The position numbers and the translations under genes were made by a program. 60,957 nucleotides of DNA from Nonomuraea glycinis (GTDB lineage Bacteria; Actinomycetota; Actinomycetes; Streptosporangiales; Streptosporangiaceae), in contig NZ_BMNK01000017.1 of NCBI RefSeq assembly GCF_014646515.1, positions 162,974 to 223,930 of the forward strand, written 5' to 3'. Below, in pieces: positions 48,497-57,978 of the stretch. The notes under the pieces are model-generated. The model had not been told where the DNA came from and ran no database searches. It saw only the letters and a list, made by a program, of their open reading frames with translations. The stretch's first letter is position 1. Every line of letters begins with the position of its first letter.

Positions 48497-49639
48497 GTGG
48501 TTGAGCATGTGCTTGTCGCCCCGGACAAGTTCAAGGGTTCGCTGACGGCGGCCGAGGTCGCCGCCGCCGTGGCGGGGGCCCTGGCGGTCCCGGCGGTCGA
48601 GCTGCCCGTCGCCGACGGCGGTGACGGCACCGTCGACGCGGCCGTGGCCTGCGGCTTCACCCGCGTCACCCGAACCGTCACCGGCCCGACGGGCGAGCCG
48701 GTCGAAGCGTCCTACGCCAGGCGCGGCGACACCGCCGTGGTCGAGCTCGCCGAGGCGTCCGGCCTGCGCCGGCTGCCCGGCGGCCCCGAGCCGCTGACCG
48801 CCACCAGCCACGGCACCGGCGAGCTCGTCGCCGACGCCGTCCGGCAGGGCGCCACCCGCGTCGTGCTCGGCCTGGGCGGCAGCGCGTGCACCGACGGGGG
48901 AGCGGGCCTGGTGCGGGCACTCGGCGCCCGCTTCCTCGACGCCGCCGGCGCCGACCTGCCGCCCGGCGGGGCCGCGCTGCGCGACCTGGAGCGCATCGAC
49001 ATCTCCGGCCTCCTGGACCTGTCCGCCGTGGAGTTCGTCGTCGCCTCCGACGTGGACAACCCGCTGCTGGGTCCGCACGGCGCGGCGGCCGTCTACGGCC
49101 CGCAGAAGGGCGCCGGCCCGGACCAGGTCCGCGTGCTCGAAGCCGCGCTGTCCCGCCTGGCCGCCATCGCCACCCGCACCCACGGCCTGGTCGGCGCGAT
49201 CGAGCACGACGACCGGCCGCGCCCCATGGGCGTCGCCGGAGCCCCCGGCGCCGGCGCGGCGGGCGGCGTCGGCTTCGCCGCGCTGGCCTTCCTGCACGCC
49301 GACCTCCAGCCCGGCATCGAATACCTCCTCGACCTGCTCGGCTTCAACGACCTCGTCAGGGGCGCCCGGCTGGTGATCACCGGCGAGGGCTCGCTCGACG
49401 AGCAGTCGCTGCGCGGCAAGGCGCCCGTCGGCGTCGCCCAGGCCGCCGCCAAGGCGGGCGTCCCCGTGGTCGCGGTCTGCGGCCGCCGCACGCTCAGCGA
49501 CGCCGACCTCCAGGCGGTGGGCATCATGGCCGCCTACGCGCTCACCGACCTGGAGCCCGACCCCGACCGCTGCATGGCCCAGGCCGCCGCGCTGCTGCGC
49601 GACCTGACGGCTCGCCTGGCCGCCGACCACCTCGCATGA
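48497..49639 (+). CDS. glxK: Glycerate kinase
   Basis: The 380-residue type-1 glycerate kinase has VLVAPDKFKGSLTAAEVA at the N-terminus, PVADGGDGTVDA, GLGGSACTDGGAGL and ITGEGSLDEQSL. It phosphorylates glycerate, the product of the glyoxylate/tartronate semialdehyde route that follows allantoin breakdown. GTG start after GGGAG. It is first of three rightward genes with allB and allantoicase. Confidence 0.92.
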   Translation: MVEHVLVAPDKFKGSLTAAEVAAAVAGALAVPAVELPVADGGDGTVDAAVACGFTRVTRTVTGPTGEPVEASYARRGDTAVVELAEASGLRRLPGGPEPLTATSHGTGELVADAVRQGATRVVLGLGGSACTDGGAGLVRALGARFLDAAGADLPPGGAALRDLERIDISGLLDLSAVEFVVASDVDNPLLGPHGAAAVYGPQKGAGPDQVRVLEAALSRLAAIATRTHGLVGAIEHDDRPRPMGVAGAPGAGAAGGVGFAALAFLHADLQPGIEYLLDLLGFNDLVRGARLVITGEGSLDEQSLRGKAPVGVAQAAAKAGVPVVAVCGRRTLSDADLQAVGIMAAYALTDLEPDPDRCMAQAAALLRDLTARLAADHLA

Positions 49640-49694
49640 CCATCGCCCCCGGACCCGGCGCCGTAGCGGTGCCCGCGAGAAAGACGGTGCCCGC

Positions 49695-51002
49695 GTGACC
49701 GGATACGACCTGGTCATCAGGTCGCGCAGGACCGTGACGGCCGGCGGGGAGCAGGCCCTGGCCGTCGCCGTCCAGGACGGCAGGATCGCGGCGCTGCACG
49801 CCTACGACGCGGCGCCGCCGGCGGCAGAGGAGATCGACCTGCGGGACCTGGCGCTGCTGCCCGGCATGGTCGACACGCACGTGCACGTCAACGAGCCCGG
49901 CCGTACCCACTGGGAGGGCTTCGCCTCCGCCACCAGGGCGGCCGCCGCCGGCGGCGTCACCACCATCGTCGACATGCCGCTCAACTCGCTGCCGCCCACG
50001 GTGAGCGTGGCGGCGCTGGCGGCCAAGGTGCGCGCCGCCGAGGGACAGTGCCACGTGGACGTCGGGTTCTGGGGCGGGGCCGTGCCGGCGAACGTCAAGG
50101 AGCTCAGGGCGCTGCACGAGCAGGGCGTCTACGGCTTCAAGTGCTTCCTGTCGCCGTCAGGGGTGGAGGAGTTCCCGTCGCTCACGCCGTCGCAGCTGCG
50201 GGCGGCGATGACGGAGATCGCCGCCTTCGACGGCCTGCTCGTCGTGCACGCGGAGGATCCGGCGCTGCTGACCGAGTGCGACGGCCCGACGTACGAGCAG
50301 TTCCTGCGGTCGCGGCCGGGCGCGGCCGAGCGGAGCGCGGTCCAGCGGGTGGTCGAGCTGGCCCGCGAGACCGGCGTACGGGCGCACATCCTGCACGTCT
50401 CCAGCGCCGAGTGCCTGGACGTGCTGGCCCGGGCCCAGGCGGACGGGGTGCGGATCACCGCCGAGACCTGCCCGCACTACCTGACGCTCGACGCCGAGCA
50501 GGTCCCCGAGGGCGACACGGCCTACAAGTGCTGCCCGCCCATCCGCTCGGCCGCCAACCGCGACGTGCTGTGGGAAGGGCTCGCCGGCGGCGTGCTGAGC
50601 TGCGTCGTCTCCGACCACTCGCCCTCCACCCCCGACCTCAAGGTGCCCGACTTCGCCGCCGCCTGGGGCGGCGTCGCCTCCCTCCAGCTCGGCCTGCGGG
50701 CGGTCTGGACCGAGGCGTCCCGCAGAGGGCACGGGCTCGGCGCGGTGGTTCGCTGGATGTCGGCCAACCCCGCCGCGCTGGCCGGGCTGGCGGGCAAGGG
50801 CGGGATCGAGCCCGGCAAGGACGCCGACCTCGTCGCCTTCGACCCGGCGGTCACCGAGCCGGTGGACGTCCGGCGGCTGCACCACAAGAACCCGGTCACG
50901 CCCTACCACGGCCGGGTCCTCAAGGGCGCCGTCCTGACCACCTGGCTCCGGGGCCGGCCGATCGACGGCACACCGTACGGACATCTGCGCTTTGGAGATT
51001 AG
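49695..51002 (+). CDS. allB: Allantoinase
   Basis: This 435-residue cyclic amidohydrolase opens allantoin to allantoate. Metal ligands: GMVDTHVHVNEPGRTHWEGF, carboxylated Lys in GFKCFLSPSG, VVHAEDP, ILHVSS and SDHSPSTPDLK. It lies 55 bases after glycerate kinase; the next gene starts directly at its stop. Confidence 0.94.
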   Translation: MTGYDLVIRSRRTVTAGGEQALAVAVQDGRIAALHAYDAAPPAAEEIDLRDLALLPGMVDTHVHVNEPGRTHWEGFASATRAAAAGGVTTIVDMPLNSLPPTVSVAALAAKVRAAEGQCHVDVGFWGGAVPANVKELRALHEQGVYGFKCFLSPSGVEEFPSLTPSQLRAAMTEIAAFDGLLVVHAEDPALLTECDGPTYEQFLRSRPGAAERSAVQRVVELARETGVRAHILHVSSAECLDVLARAQADGVRITAETCPHYLTLDAEQVPEGDTAYKCCPPIRSAANRDVLWEGLAGGVLSCVVSDHSPSTPDLKVPDFAAAWGGVASLQLGLRAVWTEASRRGHGLGAVVRWMSANPAALAGLAGKGGIEPGKDADLVAFDPAVTEPVDVRRLHHKNPVTPYHGRVLKGAVLTTWLRGRPIDGTPYGHLRFGD

Positions 51003-51947
51003 ATGCACTCCTTCACCCGCCTGCCCGACCTCGCGCTCCGCAGCCACGGCGGCTCGGTCGTCGCCGCCAGCGACGAGTCCTTCGCCGACAAGGAGTGCCT
51101 GATCCGGCCCGGACGTCCCGCCTTCCAGGCGGAGACGTTCGGCAGCAAGGGGCAGGTGTACGACGGCTGGGAGACGCGCCGCCGCCGCGAGCCCGGCCAC
51201 GACTGGGCGCTGGTACGGCTCGGCATGCCGGGGGTGATCCGCGGCGTGGTGATCGACACGGCCTGGTTCAAGGGCAACTATCCGCCGTACGCCTCCGTCG
51301 AGGCGGCCGAGGTGGCGGGCCACCCGTCACCGGCCGAGCTGGCGGCGGCCACATGGGTGGAGATCGTGCCCAGGAGCGCGCTGGGCGGCGACGCCGAGCA
51401 CCACTTCAAGGTCGACGGGGATGGCCGCCACACCCACGTGCGGCTGAACATGTTCCCCGACGGCGGCATCGCCCGCCTGCGGGTGCACGGCGAGGCGCGG
51501 CCGGACCTGTCCGTGTACGACGGGCTCGGCCTCGACCTGGCGGCCCTGGCCAACGGCGGCCTGGTGACCGCCTGCTCCGACGAGTTCTACTCCTCGCCCA
51601 ACCACGTCCTGGCGCCCGGCCTGGCCCGCCACCAGGCCGAAGGGTGGGAGACCGCGCGCCGCCGCGGCGCGGGCAACGACTGGCTGGTCATCCGCCTGGC
51701 CGGGCGCGGCCTCATCCGCCTGGCCGAGATCGACACCACGAACCTGCTGCACAACGCCCCCGGCTGGGTGTCGCTCACCGGACTCGACGGCGACCGGGAG
51801 ACGGAGCTGCTGCCGAAGACCAGGCTCCAGCCCGACACCCCGCACCGCTTCCGCCTCCGGCACACCGAGCCGGTCGGCCAGGTGCGCGTCGACATCTACC
51901 CCGACGGCGGCCTGGCCAGAGTGCGCCTGCACGGCATCCTGGCCTGA
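51003..51947 (+). CDS. alc: Allantoicase
   Basis: The 314-residue enzyme converts allantoate to ureidoglycolate and urea. It consists of two repeated jelly-roll halves: DGWETRRRREPGHDWALVRLG with IDTAWFKGN, and EGWETARRRGAGNDWLVIRL with IDTTNLLHN. There is no spacer after allB. It is convergent with the PASTA kinase, 6 bases away. Ureidoglycolate-processing genes are not in the window. Confidence 0.93.
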   Translation: MHSFTRLPDLALRSHGGSVVAASDESFADKECLIRPGRPAFQAETFGSKGQVYDGWETRRRREPGHDWALVRLGMPGVIRGVVIDTAWFKGNYPPYASVEAAEVAGHPSPAELAAATWVEIVPRSALGGDAEHHFKVDGDGRHTHVRLNMFPDGGIARLRVHGEARPDLSVYDGLGLDLAALANGGLVTACSDEFYSSPNHVLAPGLARHQAEGWETARRRGAGNDWLVIRLAGRGLIRLAEIDTTNLLHNAPGWVSLTGLDGDRETELLPKTRLQPDTPHRFRLRHTEPVGQVRVDIYPDGGLARVRLHGILA

Positions 51948-51953
51948 ACGGCG

Positions 51954-53855
51954 TCACTGCCAGAGGTAGACCTCCGAGCCGGGCGGACGCTCGCTGCTGG
52001 GCGCCGGGCGCTGGTAGCGCACCACGCCGCTGTTGCCCAGGTTGCGCACCCGCACCTGGAAGCCCTGCGCCTGCAGCTCGGCCTTGGCGTCGTTGATGTT
52101 CTTGCCCATCACCTGGGGCACGATCCGCGACTCACGCTCGCCGCCGTCGTCGCCGTCCACGCTGTTGTCGCGGCCCCACCACTGCCAGAAGTCCTGCTGG
52201 CAGCGGGCCACCGTGATCATGGCCGGCGCGCCCTTGTCGACCTCGGACTTGGCCTTGGGCGACTGCGCGATGACGGTGCACGGCTCGGCGTCGTCGTCGA
52301 CCTCGGCGACCTGCACCGCGAAGCCCTGCTGGCCGAGGAAGGCGGCGGCCTCGTCCTTCGGCATGCCGCCGACGTCCGGCATCACCATGCCGGCGCTCAC
52401 GTAGAGGTCGACCTTGGCGCCTTCCTTGACCTTGTCGCCCACCTGGGGCGAGGTGCGGATCACCGTGTTACGGGCGATCTCGAGGTTCTGCAGGCGCCTG
52501 ACCTTGGCCACGGTGAGGCCGGCGGTGGCGATCGCGTTGCGGGCGTCCTGCTCGGACATGCCCTGGACCTTGGGCACCAGCACGCGCTTCGGCCCCAGCG
52601 AGGGCACCAGCGTGATGGTCTGCCCGCTCTCGACCTCGGTCTTGGGCGCCGGATCCATCTCCAGCACCAGCCCCTCGGCCACCTTCTCGCTGTGCTTGCC
52701 CGCCACCTTGACGATCTTGAAGCCGAGCGTGCTGGCGTTCTGCTCGGCCACCGCGATGTTCTTGCCGACCAGGTCGGGCACGATGGCGTAGCTCCGCTGG
52801 GAGAAGTAGAGCCCCGTCGCCGCCACCGCCACCACCATGACGGCGGCGAGCACCACCAGGAACCAGTTGACCCGGAACCGGTCGCGGCGCGGCGGCGGCG
52901 CCTCCTCGATCCGCGGCTGGATCATCGTGTGGGCGGGCGCGGCCCGCGGCGGCATCGTGTGCGGCCGGGAGTGCTGCGGCGAGCGCGACGCCGGCGGGTC
53001 CGTCAGCCGGGGCAGCATCCGGTGCACCTCCACGGCGGCCACCAGCATCGCGGTCGCGTCGGCCGGGCGGTCCTGCGGGTCGCGGGCCGTGGCGTGCGCC
53101 ACCAGCGAGTCGATCAGCCGCGGCACGTCGTGCACCACCGACGACGGCGCCGCCACGGTGTCGTGCACATGCCGGTAGGCCACCGACATGGGGGTCTCGC
53201 CGTCGTAGGGCTGCTGGCCCGTCACGAGCTCGAACAGCATGATGCCCGCGGCGTAGACGTCGCTGCGCACGTCGGCGCCGCCGGTCGTCACCTGCTCGGG
53301 CGACATGTAGCCGATCGTGCCGATCATCACGCCGGTGCGGGTCTGGTTGGTCGCCTCGATCGCCCTGGCCAGGCCGAAGTCCACGACCTTGACCCGGCCG
53401 TCGTCGGTCATCAGCACGTTCTCGGGCTTGACGTCACGGTGGACGAGCCCGGCCTGGTGGGCCGCGCCGAGCGCCGCGAGCACCGGGATCATGATCTCCA
53501 GTGCCTCTCGGGCCGGCACCCTGCCGCGCTCGCGCAGGATGTCGCGCAGCGTCTTGCCGGGCACGTACTCCATCGACAGGTAGACGACGTCGTTGTCGGT
53601 GCCCTGGTCGAAGACGTGCACCACGTTGGGATGGGAGAGACTGGCCACCGACTTGGCCTCGCCGATGAACCTGCGCACGAACGCCGGGTCCTCGGCGAGC
53701 GAGCGATGCATGACCTTCAGCGCGACCGTCCGGTCCAGCCGGACGTCCAGCGCGAGGTAGACGGTCGCCATACCGCCCCGGGCGATCAGGGACTCGATGC
53801 GGTAGCGCCCATCGAGCAGCCGGCCGACCAGAGGGTCCGCTGTCGTCGTGTCCAC
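51954..53855 (-). CDS. Ser/Thr protein kinase with PASTA domains
   Basis: This 633-residue membrane kinase starts with a catalytic domain (about 15-275: GGMATVYLA, VALKVMH, HRDVKPENVL, DFGLA, GTIGYMSPEQ). A Pro/His-rich linker, one membrane helix (WFLVVLAAVMVVAVAATGLYF) and about four extracellular PASTA repeats follow; the last is separated by an acidic segment. PASTA domains sense muropeptides/lipid II. Its position with an Rv2175c-like gene, polyprenyl synthase and metF matches the pknL neighbourhood. GTG start. Confidence 0.92.
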   Translation of the reverse strand: MDTTTADPLVGRLLDGRYRIESLIARGGMATVYLALDVRLDRTVALKVMHRSLAEDPAFVRRFIGEAKSVASLSHPNVVHVFDQGTDNDVVYLSMEYVPGKTLRDILRERGRVPAREALEIMIPVLAALGAAHQAGLVHRDVKPENVLMTDDGRVKVVDFGLARAIEATNQTRTGVMIGTIGYMSPEQVTTGGADVRSDVYAAGIMLFELVTGQQPYDGETPMSVAYRHVHDTVAAPSSVVHDVPRLIDSLVAHATARDPQDRPADATAMLVAAVEVHRMLPRLTDPPASRSPQHSRPHTMPPRAAPAHTMIQPRIEEAPPPRRDRFRVNWFLVVLAAVMVVAVAATGLYFSQRSYAIVPDLVGKNIAVAEQNASTLGFKIVKVAGKHSEKVAEGLVLEMDPAPKTEVESGQTITLVPSLGPKRVLVPKVQGMSEQDARNAIATAGLTVAKVRRLQNLEIARNTVIRTSPQVGDKVKEGAKVDLYVSAGMVMPDVGGMPKDEAAAFLGQQGFAVQVAEVDDDAEPCTVIAQSPKAKSEVDKGAPAMITVARCQQDFWQWWGRDNSVDGDDGGERESRIVPQVMGKNINDAKAELQAQGFQVRVRNLGNSGVVRYQRPAPSSERPPGSEVYLWQ

Positions 53856-54035
53856 CCCGCCGAGTTTACGGGCGTTTCGCCCTCGGGAGGGCCTGACCAT
53901 CCGAAACCGATGCGGACCCGTGCCCGTTCCGGGGTTTCCCGGCGAGTCCTCCGGAGCCGCACGTGGTTTCAGCGGTCAGTGCCGGCCTCACAACCGGCGG
54001 TGACCGCGCTGGTCAGCGCCGGCGACACCGTGACC

Positions 54036-54791
54036 TCAGGGGGTCAGGGGTGAGGAGGCTTCGGCGTAGCGACGTCGTGGGATGCGGCCCGCCTGCCACG
54101 CCTGCCGGCCGGCCAGCACCGCGCCCTTCATCGCCGTCGCCATCAGATCCGGCCGCTGCGCCCTGGTGACCGCCGTCGCGAGCAGCACGGCGTCGCAGCC
54201 GAGCTCCATCGCCAGGGCGGCGTCGCTGGCCGTGCCGATGCCCGCGTCGAGGATCACCGGCACGCCGGCCGCCTCCACGATGAGCTCGATGCTGTGCGGG
54301 TTGCGGATGCCGAGCCCCGAGCCGATCGGCGAGCCGAGCGGCATCACCGCCGCGCAGCCCGCCTGCTCCAGCCGGCGGGCGAGCGCCGGGTCGTCGCCGA
54401 TGTACGGCAGCACCACGAACCCGTCGGCCACCAGCCGCTCGGCCGCGTCGAACGTCTCGATCGGGTCCGGCAGCAGGGTCCGCTCGTCGGCGATGACCTC
54501 CAGCTTGACCCAGTCGGTGCCGAGCGCCTCCCTGGCCAGCCGCGCCGTCAGCACGGCGTCGCCGGCGGTGAAGCAGCCCGCCGTGTTGGGCAGCACCCTG
54601 ATGCCGCGCTCGCGGAGCACGTCCAGCACCGAGCCGCGGGCACCGGGGTCGAGCCGCCGCATCGCCACCGTGGTCAGCTCCGTGCCGGACGCCGCCAGCG
54701 CGGCGTCGAGCACCTCCAGCGAGGGCGCGCCGCCCGTGCCCATGATGAGCCGGGAGGAGAACTTCTCCCCGGCGATGATCAGATCATCCAC
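54036..54791 (-). CDS. thiG: Thiazole synthase
   Basis: The 251-residue ThiG barrel forms the thiamine thiazole from dehydroglycine, ThiS-thiocarboxylate and deoxyxylulose phosphate. The Schiff-base Lys is in TDWVKLEVI; MGTGGAPSLEVL and VILDAGIGTASDAALAMELG bind phosphate. It overlaps thiS by 8 bases in a thiO-thiS-thiG operon. Confidence 0.94.
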   Translation of the reverse strand: MDDLIIAGEKFSSRLIMGTGGAPSLEVLDAALAASGTELTTVAMRRLDPGARGSVLDVLRERGIRVLPNTAGCFTAGDAVLTARLAREALGTDWVKLEVIADERTLLPDPIETFDAAERLVADGFVVLPYIGDDPALARRLEQAGCAAVMPLGSPIGSGLGIRNPHSIELIVEAAGVPVILDAGIGTASDAALAMELGCDAVLLATAVTRAQRPDLMATAMKGAVLAGRQAWQAGRIPRRRYAEASSPLTP

Positions 54792-54996
54792 CTTGCACCG
54801 CCGTCAGCACCTCCACGCGGTCGCCCTCGCGCAGCGCCGTGGTCTCCCACGAGCTCCGCGTGACGACCTCACCGTTCACGGCCACCGCCACACCGGTGGT
54901 GGCCCCTCCTGGCCGAGCCGTCAGATTCTGTACGGCCTGCGCCACGGTCATGCTGTCAGGCACCTCGTGCGCGGCCCCATTGACCATCAGTTTCAT
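54784..54996 (-). CDS. thiS: Sulfur carrier protein
   Basis: The 70-residue ubiquitin-fold protein ends in the required Gly-Gly (LTAVQGG), which is adenylated and thiocarboxylated. GVAVAVNGEVVTRSSW is typical. It overlaps thiO by 4 bases and thiG by 8. Confidence 0.94.
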   Translation of the reverse strand: MKLMVNGAAHEVPDSMTVAQAVQNLTARPGGATTGVAVAVNGEVVTRSSWETTALREGDRVEVLTAVQGG

Positions 54997-56243
54997 GAAA
55001 TATCCCGGAATCTAGCGGGTGAACACAGTGTCGCGAGATCGGCATCCTCGCCCTGCACGATCGCGGCCGTGACGGGAGTCAGCAGCACCCCGCCGCGGAA
55101 GTGCCCGGTGGCCAGTGTGAGGCCCGGCGTCCCGCTCGGCCCGATGATCGGCAGATTGTCCGGTGTCCCCGGGCGCAGCCCCGCCACCACGTCGGCCACC
55201 TCCAGCTCGGTGACGCCCGGCACCAGCTCCCTGGCGTCCCGCAGCAGCTCGTACAGGCCGCCCGCGGTCACCCTGGTGTCGAAGCCCAGCTCCTCCTGGG
55301 TGCCGCCGACCACCAGCTCCCCGTCGCCGCGCGGCACCAGATAGACCGGCGTCCCATGCACCAGGCCGCGCACGCACCGGCCGAGCAGCGGCTGTGCCGA
55401 ACGCAGCCGCATGATCTGCCCTTTGACCGGACGTACCGGCACGTTCGCCAGCTCGCCGCTCCACGACCCGGCCGCCAGCACCACCCGCTCGGCCGGGATC
55501 TCCCCGGGGCTCGCCGGGGGCGCCAGCCGTACCCCGGTGACCCGGTCGCCGTCGCGCAGCAGCTCGCTGACGCGCGCCGGCACGAGCGGCACGCCGCGCC
55601 GCTCCAGGGCGGCGAGCAGCGCCGTGGTGACGCGGCGGGGGTCCACCCAGGCGTCGGTCGCGGCCAGCAGCCCACCGCGTACGGAGGGCGCCAGCATCGG
55701 CTCCAGGCGGCGGCACTCCCGGCCCGTCAGCCGCTCGACCGGCAGGCCCAGCTTCTCCATGAAGGCGGCCAGCTCGCCCAGCGCGGCCAGATCGTCGGCC
55801 CCGAACGCCACGTCGAGCATGCCATCGGCCCGCAGATCCAGCCCAGCCCTGGCAGCGGCGGAAATCCCCCCGCCGAAGAAGCCTCCGGCCGAGTCGATTC
55901 CTCCGGTCGTGCCGGCGCCGCTCGTTGCCTCACCCCCGTCACCGGCCCCGGTGGCGCCGCTCGGGAGGGGGCTTGGGGTGGACGCCGGGTCGTGCGGGGG
56001 CAGGGCGGCGTCGGCGGCGAGTTCGGCGGCGAAGGCGGGCCAGCGGCTCAGGGAGGCCAGGCCGAGCCTGAGCAGGGGCTCCTCGGTGTAGGTGACCTCG
56101 CTGACCGGCGCCAGCATGCCCGCCGCGGCGTGCGAGGCGCCGGAGGCCGGGGCGGGATCCACCACGGTGACCGGACGGCCCTCGCGGGCCAGGCGCCAGG
56201 CGATCGACAGCCCGATGATGCCGGCTCCGACGACCACATCCAT
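54993..56243 (-). CDS. thiO: Glycine oxidase with a Gly-rich insertion
   Basis: The 416-residue FAD enzyme oxidises glycine to dehydroglycine for ThiG. It has VVVGAGIIGLSIAWRLA (FAD loop), ASHAAAGMLAPVSE and the C-terminal GHFRGGVLLTPVTA. Residues about 82-132, rich in Gly, Ser, Pro and Thr, are absent from usual glycine oxidases and interrupt the region before GLDLRADGML. The frame is intact. It is the first gene after the TPP riboswitch. Confidence 0.9.
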   Translation of the reverse strand: MDVVVGAGIIGLSIAWRLAREGRPVTVVDPAPASGASHAAAGMLAPVSEVTYTEEPLLRLGLASLSRWPAFAAELAADAALPPHDPASTPSPLPSGATGAGDGGEATSGAGTTGGIDSAGGFFGGGISAAARAGLDLRADGMLDVAFGADDLAALGELAAFMEKLGLPVERLTGRECRRLEPMLAPSVRGGLLAATDAWVDPRRVTTALLAALERRGVPLVPARVSELLRDGDRVTGVRLAPPASPGEIPAERVVLAAGSWSGELANVPVRPVKGQIMRLRSAQPLLGRCVRGLVHGTPVYLVPRGDGELVVGGTQEELGFDTRVTAGGLYELLRDARELVPGVTELEVADVVAGLRPGTPDNLPIIGPSGTPGLTLATGHFRGGVLLTPVTAAIVQGEDADLATLCSPARFRDIS

Positions 56244-56248
56244 GGTCC

Positions 56249-56343
56249 GCTCCCTTCGCCGGCATGACCCGGATCAGGTGTCTTGCGGTCGAAGGCCCGG
56301 TCAAGCCTTCCTCTCAGCCCGGTATCGGCCGGACTCCCGCGCG
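56249..56343 (-). promoter_or_regulatory. TPP riboswitch (THI element)
   Basis: On the minus strand this region has the conserved GGGAGTCC start, CTGAGAGG of the pyrimidine-sensing helix, ACCTGATCCGGGTC, and ATGCCGGCGAAGGGA at the end. The final GGGAG is also the likely ribosome site of thiO, 5-10 bases before its ATG, suggesting translational control. Confidence 0.95.
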
Positions 56344-56397
56344 TCTTACGTCCCCCACCTTACGGCCTCGACGCGACGACCCGGCACGCCCCCCGTT

Positions 56398-57573
56398 ATG
56401 GTCATTTACGTGAATCGTGTCGTGGTGGTAGGAGCGGGTCTGGCGGGCGTGCGCAGCGTCGAGGCACTGCGTGCGCGGGGCTTCGACGGCAGGATCACGT
56501 TGATCGGTCAGGAGCGGCACCGGCCCTACGACCGTCCACCCTTGTCGAAGGCCGTGCTGCTCGGCGACTCCGACTCCAGCTATGTCGACTCCGACCTGTC
56601 CGCGATGGGGATCGACTTCCGGCCCGGCGTCTCGGCCAAGGCGCTGCGCGCGGACGCCGTGGAGACCACCGAGGGCGAGCTCGCCTACGACGGGCTGGTC
56701 ATCGCCACCGGGACCGAGCCGATCACCCTGCCCGGCGACGGCCCCCAGCACGTGCTGCGCACCCTGGACGACTCCCTGGAGCTGCGGGCGAGGCTCGTTC
56801 CCGGCGCCCGCGTGGCGGTCATCGGCGCGGGCTGGATCGGCGCGGAGGTGGCCACGGCCGCCCGCCGGGCCGGTTGCGCGGTGACGGTGATCGAGGCGTC
56901 CTCCGCCCCGCTCGCGCTCGCGGTCGGCGAAGAGATCGGCGCCCGCACCTTGAGCTGGTACGACGACATCGACCTGCGGCTCGACACCATGGTCGGGTCG
57001 GTGGACGAGGGCGGCGTGGAGCTGGTCGGCGGCGGGTTCGTGCAGGCGCACGTGGTCGTCGCCGGGATCGGCGTGCGCCCGGCCGTCGAATGGCTGGCCG
57101 ACGCCGACATCGACCTGCACAACGGCGTCGTCACCGACGAGCACCTGCGCACCTCGATGCCGGGCGTGGTCGCGGTGGGCGACTGCGCCGCCTGGTGGTC
57201 GCGCCGCTACCAGGCCAGGCTGCGCGTGGAGCACTGGGACACCGCGCTGAGCGCGCCCGAGGTCGCCGCCGCGACCCTGCTGGGGGAGAAGGCGGTCTAC
57301 GACCCGGTCCCCTACTTCTGGTCGGAGCAGTTCGGCCACATGATCCAGTACGCGGGCCACCATCCGGCCGGCCGGCGGCTGCTGTACCGGGGCACTCCGG
57401 AGGGCAAGTGGTCGGCCTGCTGGCTCACCGACGAGGACACCCTGGCCGCGGTGCTGTCCGTGGACCGGCCCCGCGACCTCGTCCAGGGACGCCGGATCAT
57501 CGACGCGGGTCACCGTCTGGACACGGAACGCCTGGTCGATCCAGACGTACCCCTACGAGATTGTGTTGTTTGA
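56398..57573 (+). CDS. FAD-dependent pyridine nucleotide-disulfide/ferredoxin reductase
   Basis: The 391-residue reductase has FAD loop VVVVGAGLAGVRSVEALR, NAD loop AVIGAGWIGAEVATAARRAG and FAD-binding VVAVGDCAAWW, with a reductase C-terminal domain (VEHWDTA). It resembles rubredoxin/ferredoxin reductases of oxygenase systems; no ferredoxin is adjacent. A GTG at 56410 is an alternative start. It is divergent from the TPP riboswitch and leads the operon with the Rv2175c-like gene and thiE. Confidence 0.88.
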   Translation: MVIYVNRVVVVGAGLAGVRSVEALRARGFDGRITLIGQERHRPYDRPPLSKAVLLGDSDSSYVDSDLSAMGIDFRPGVSAKALRADAVETTEGELAYDGLVIATGTEPITLPGDGPQHVLRTLDDSLELRARLVPGARVAVIGAGWIGAEVATAARRAGCAVTVIEASSAPLALAVGEEIGARTLSWYDDIDLRLDTMVGSVDEGGVELVGGGFVQAHVVVAGIGVRPAVEWLADADIDLHNGVVTDEHLRTSMPGVVAVGDCAAWWSRRYQARLRVEHWDTALSAPEVAAATLLGEKAVYDPVPYFWSEQFGHMIQYAGHHPAGRRLLYRGTPEGKWSACWLTDEDTLAAVLSVDRPRDLVQGRRIIDAGHRLDTERLVDPDVPLRDCVV

Positions 57574-57603
57574 GCAAGCACGGCGTGTGGTAGTTGTGGT
57601 TTC

Positions 57604-57978
57604 GTGACGCTTTCTGTTGCACAGATCGACCGGGAGACCGACCAACTCGTTGACGAGTGGCTCACTCTCCCCGAAGTGGCCCAGCGCCTGGGGCTTCCCC
57701 TGGGGCGGGCCAAGCAGCTCCTCAAGGATCACAAGCTGCTCGGCGTAAGGCGGGGCAGCGGCGGGCCACAGGTGCCTGCGGTGTTCCTTGAAGGAAAGGA
57801 CGTGATGAAGGGCCTCCCCGGCACACTCACCGTGCTGCAGGACGCCGGCTACGACGATGTCGAGGCGCTGCGCTGGCTCTTCACCCCCGACGACTCGCTG
57901 CCCGGTTCGCCCGTCCAGGCGATCCAGGCCGGTCGTCATACAGAGGTGAAACGGCGTGCCCAGGCCCTCGGTTTCTGA
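57604..57978 (+). CDS. Rv2175c-like DNA-binding protein
   Basis: This 124-residue protein has a winged-helix/excisionase-like HTH (WLTLPEVAQRLGLPLGRAKQLL, about 19-42) and a C-terminal Rv2175c-type domain (VLQDAGYDDVEALRWLF). In Mycobacterium tuberculosis the relative is a substrate of the kinase PknL, which lowers its DNA binding. A Thr-rich N-terminus here could be the phosphorylation region. It overlaps thiE by 23 bases. GTG start. Confidence 0.87.
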   Translation: MTLSVAQIDRETDQLVDEWLTLPEVAQRLGLPLGRAKQLLKDHKLLGVRRGSGGPQVPAVFLEGKDVMKGLPGTLTVLQDAGYDDVEALRWLFTPDDSLPGSPVQAIQAGRHTEVKRRAQALGF

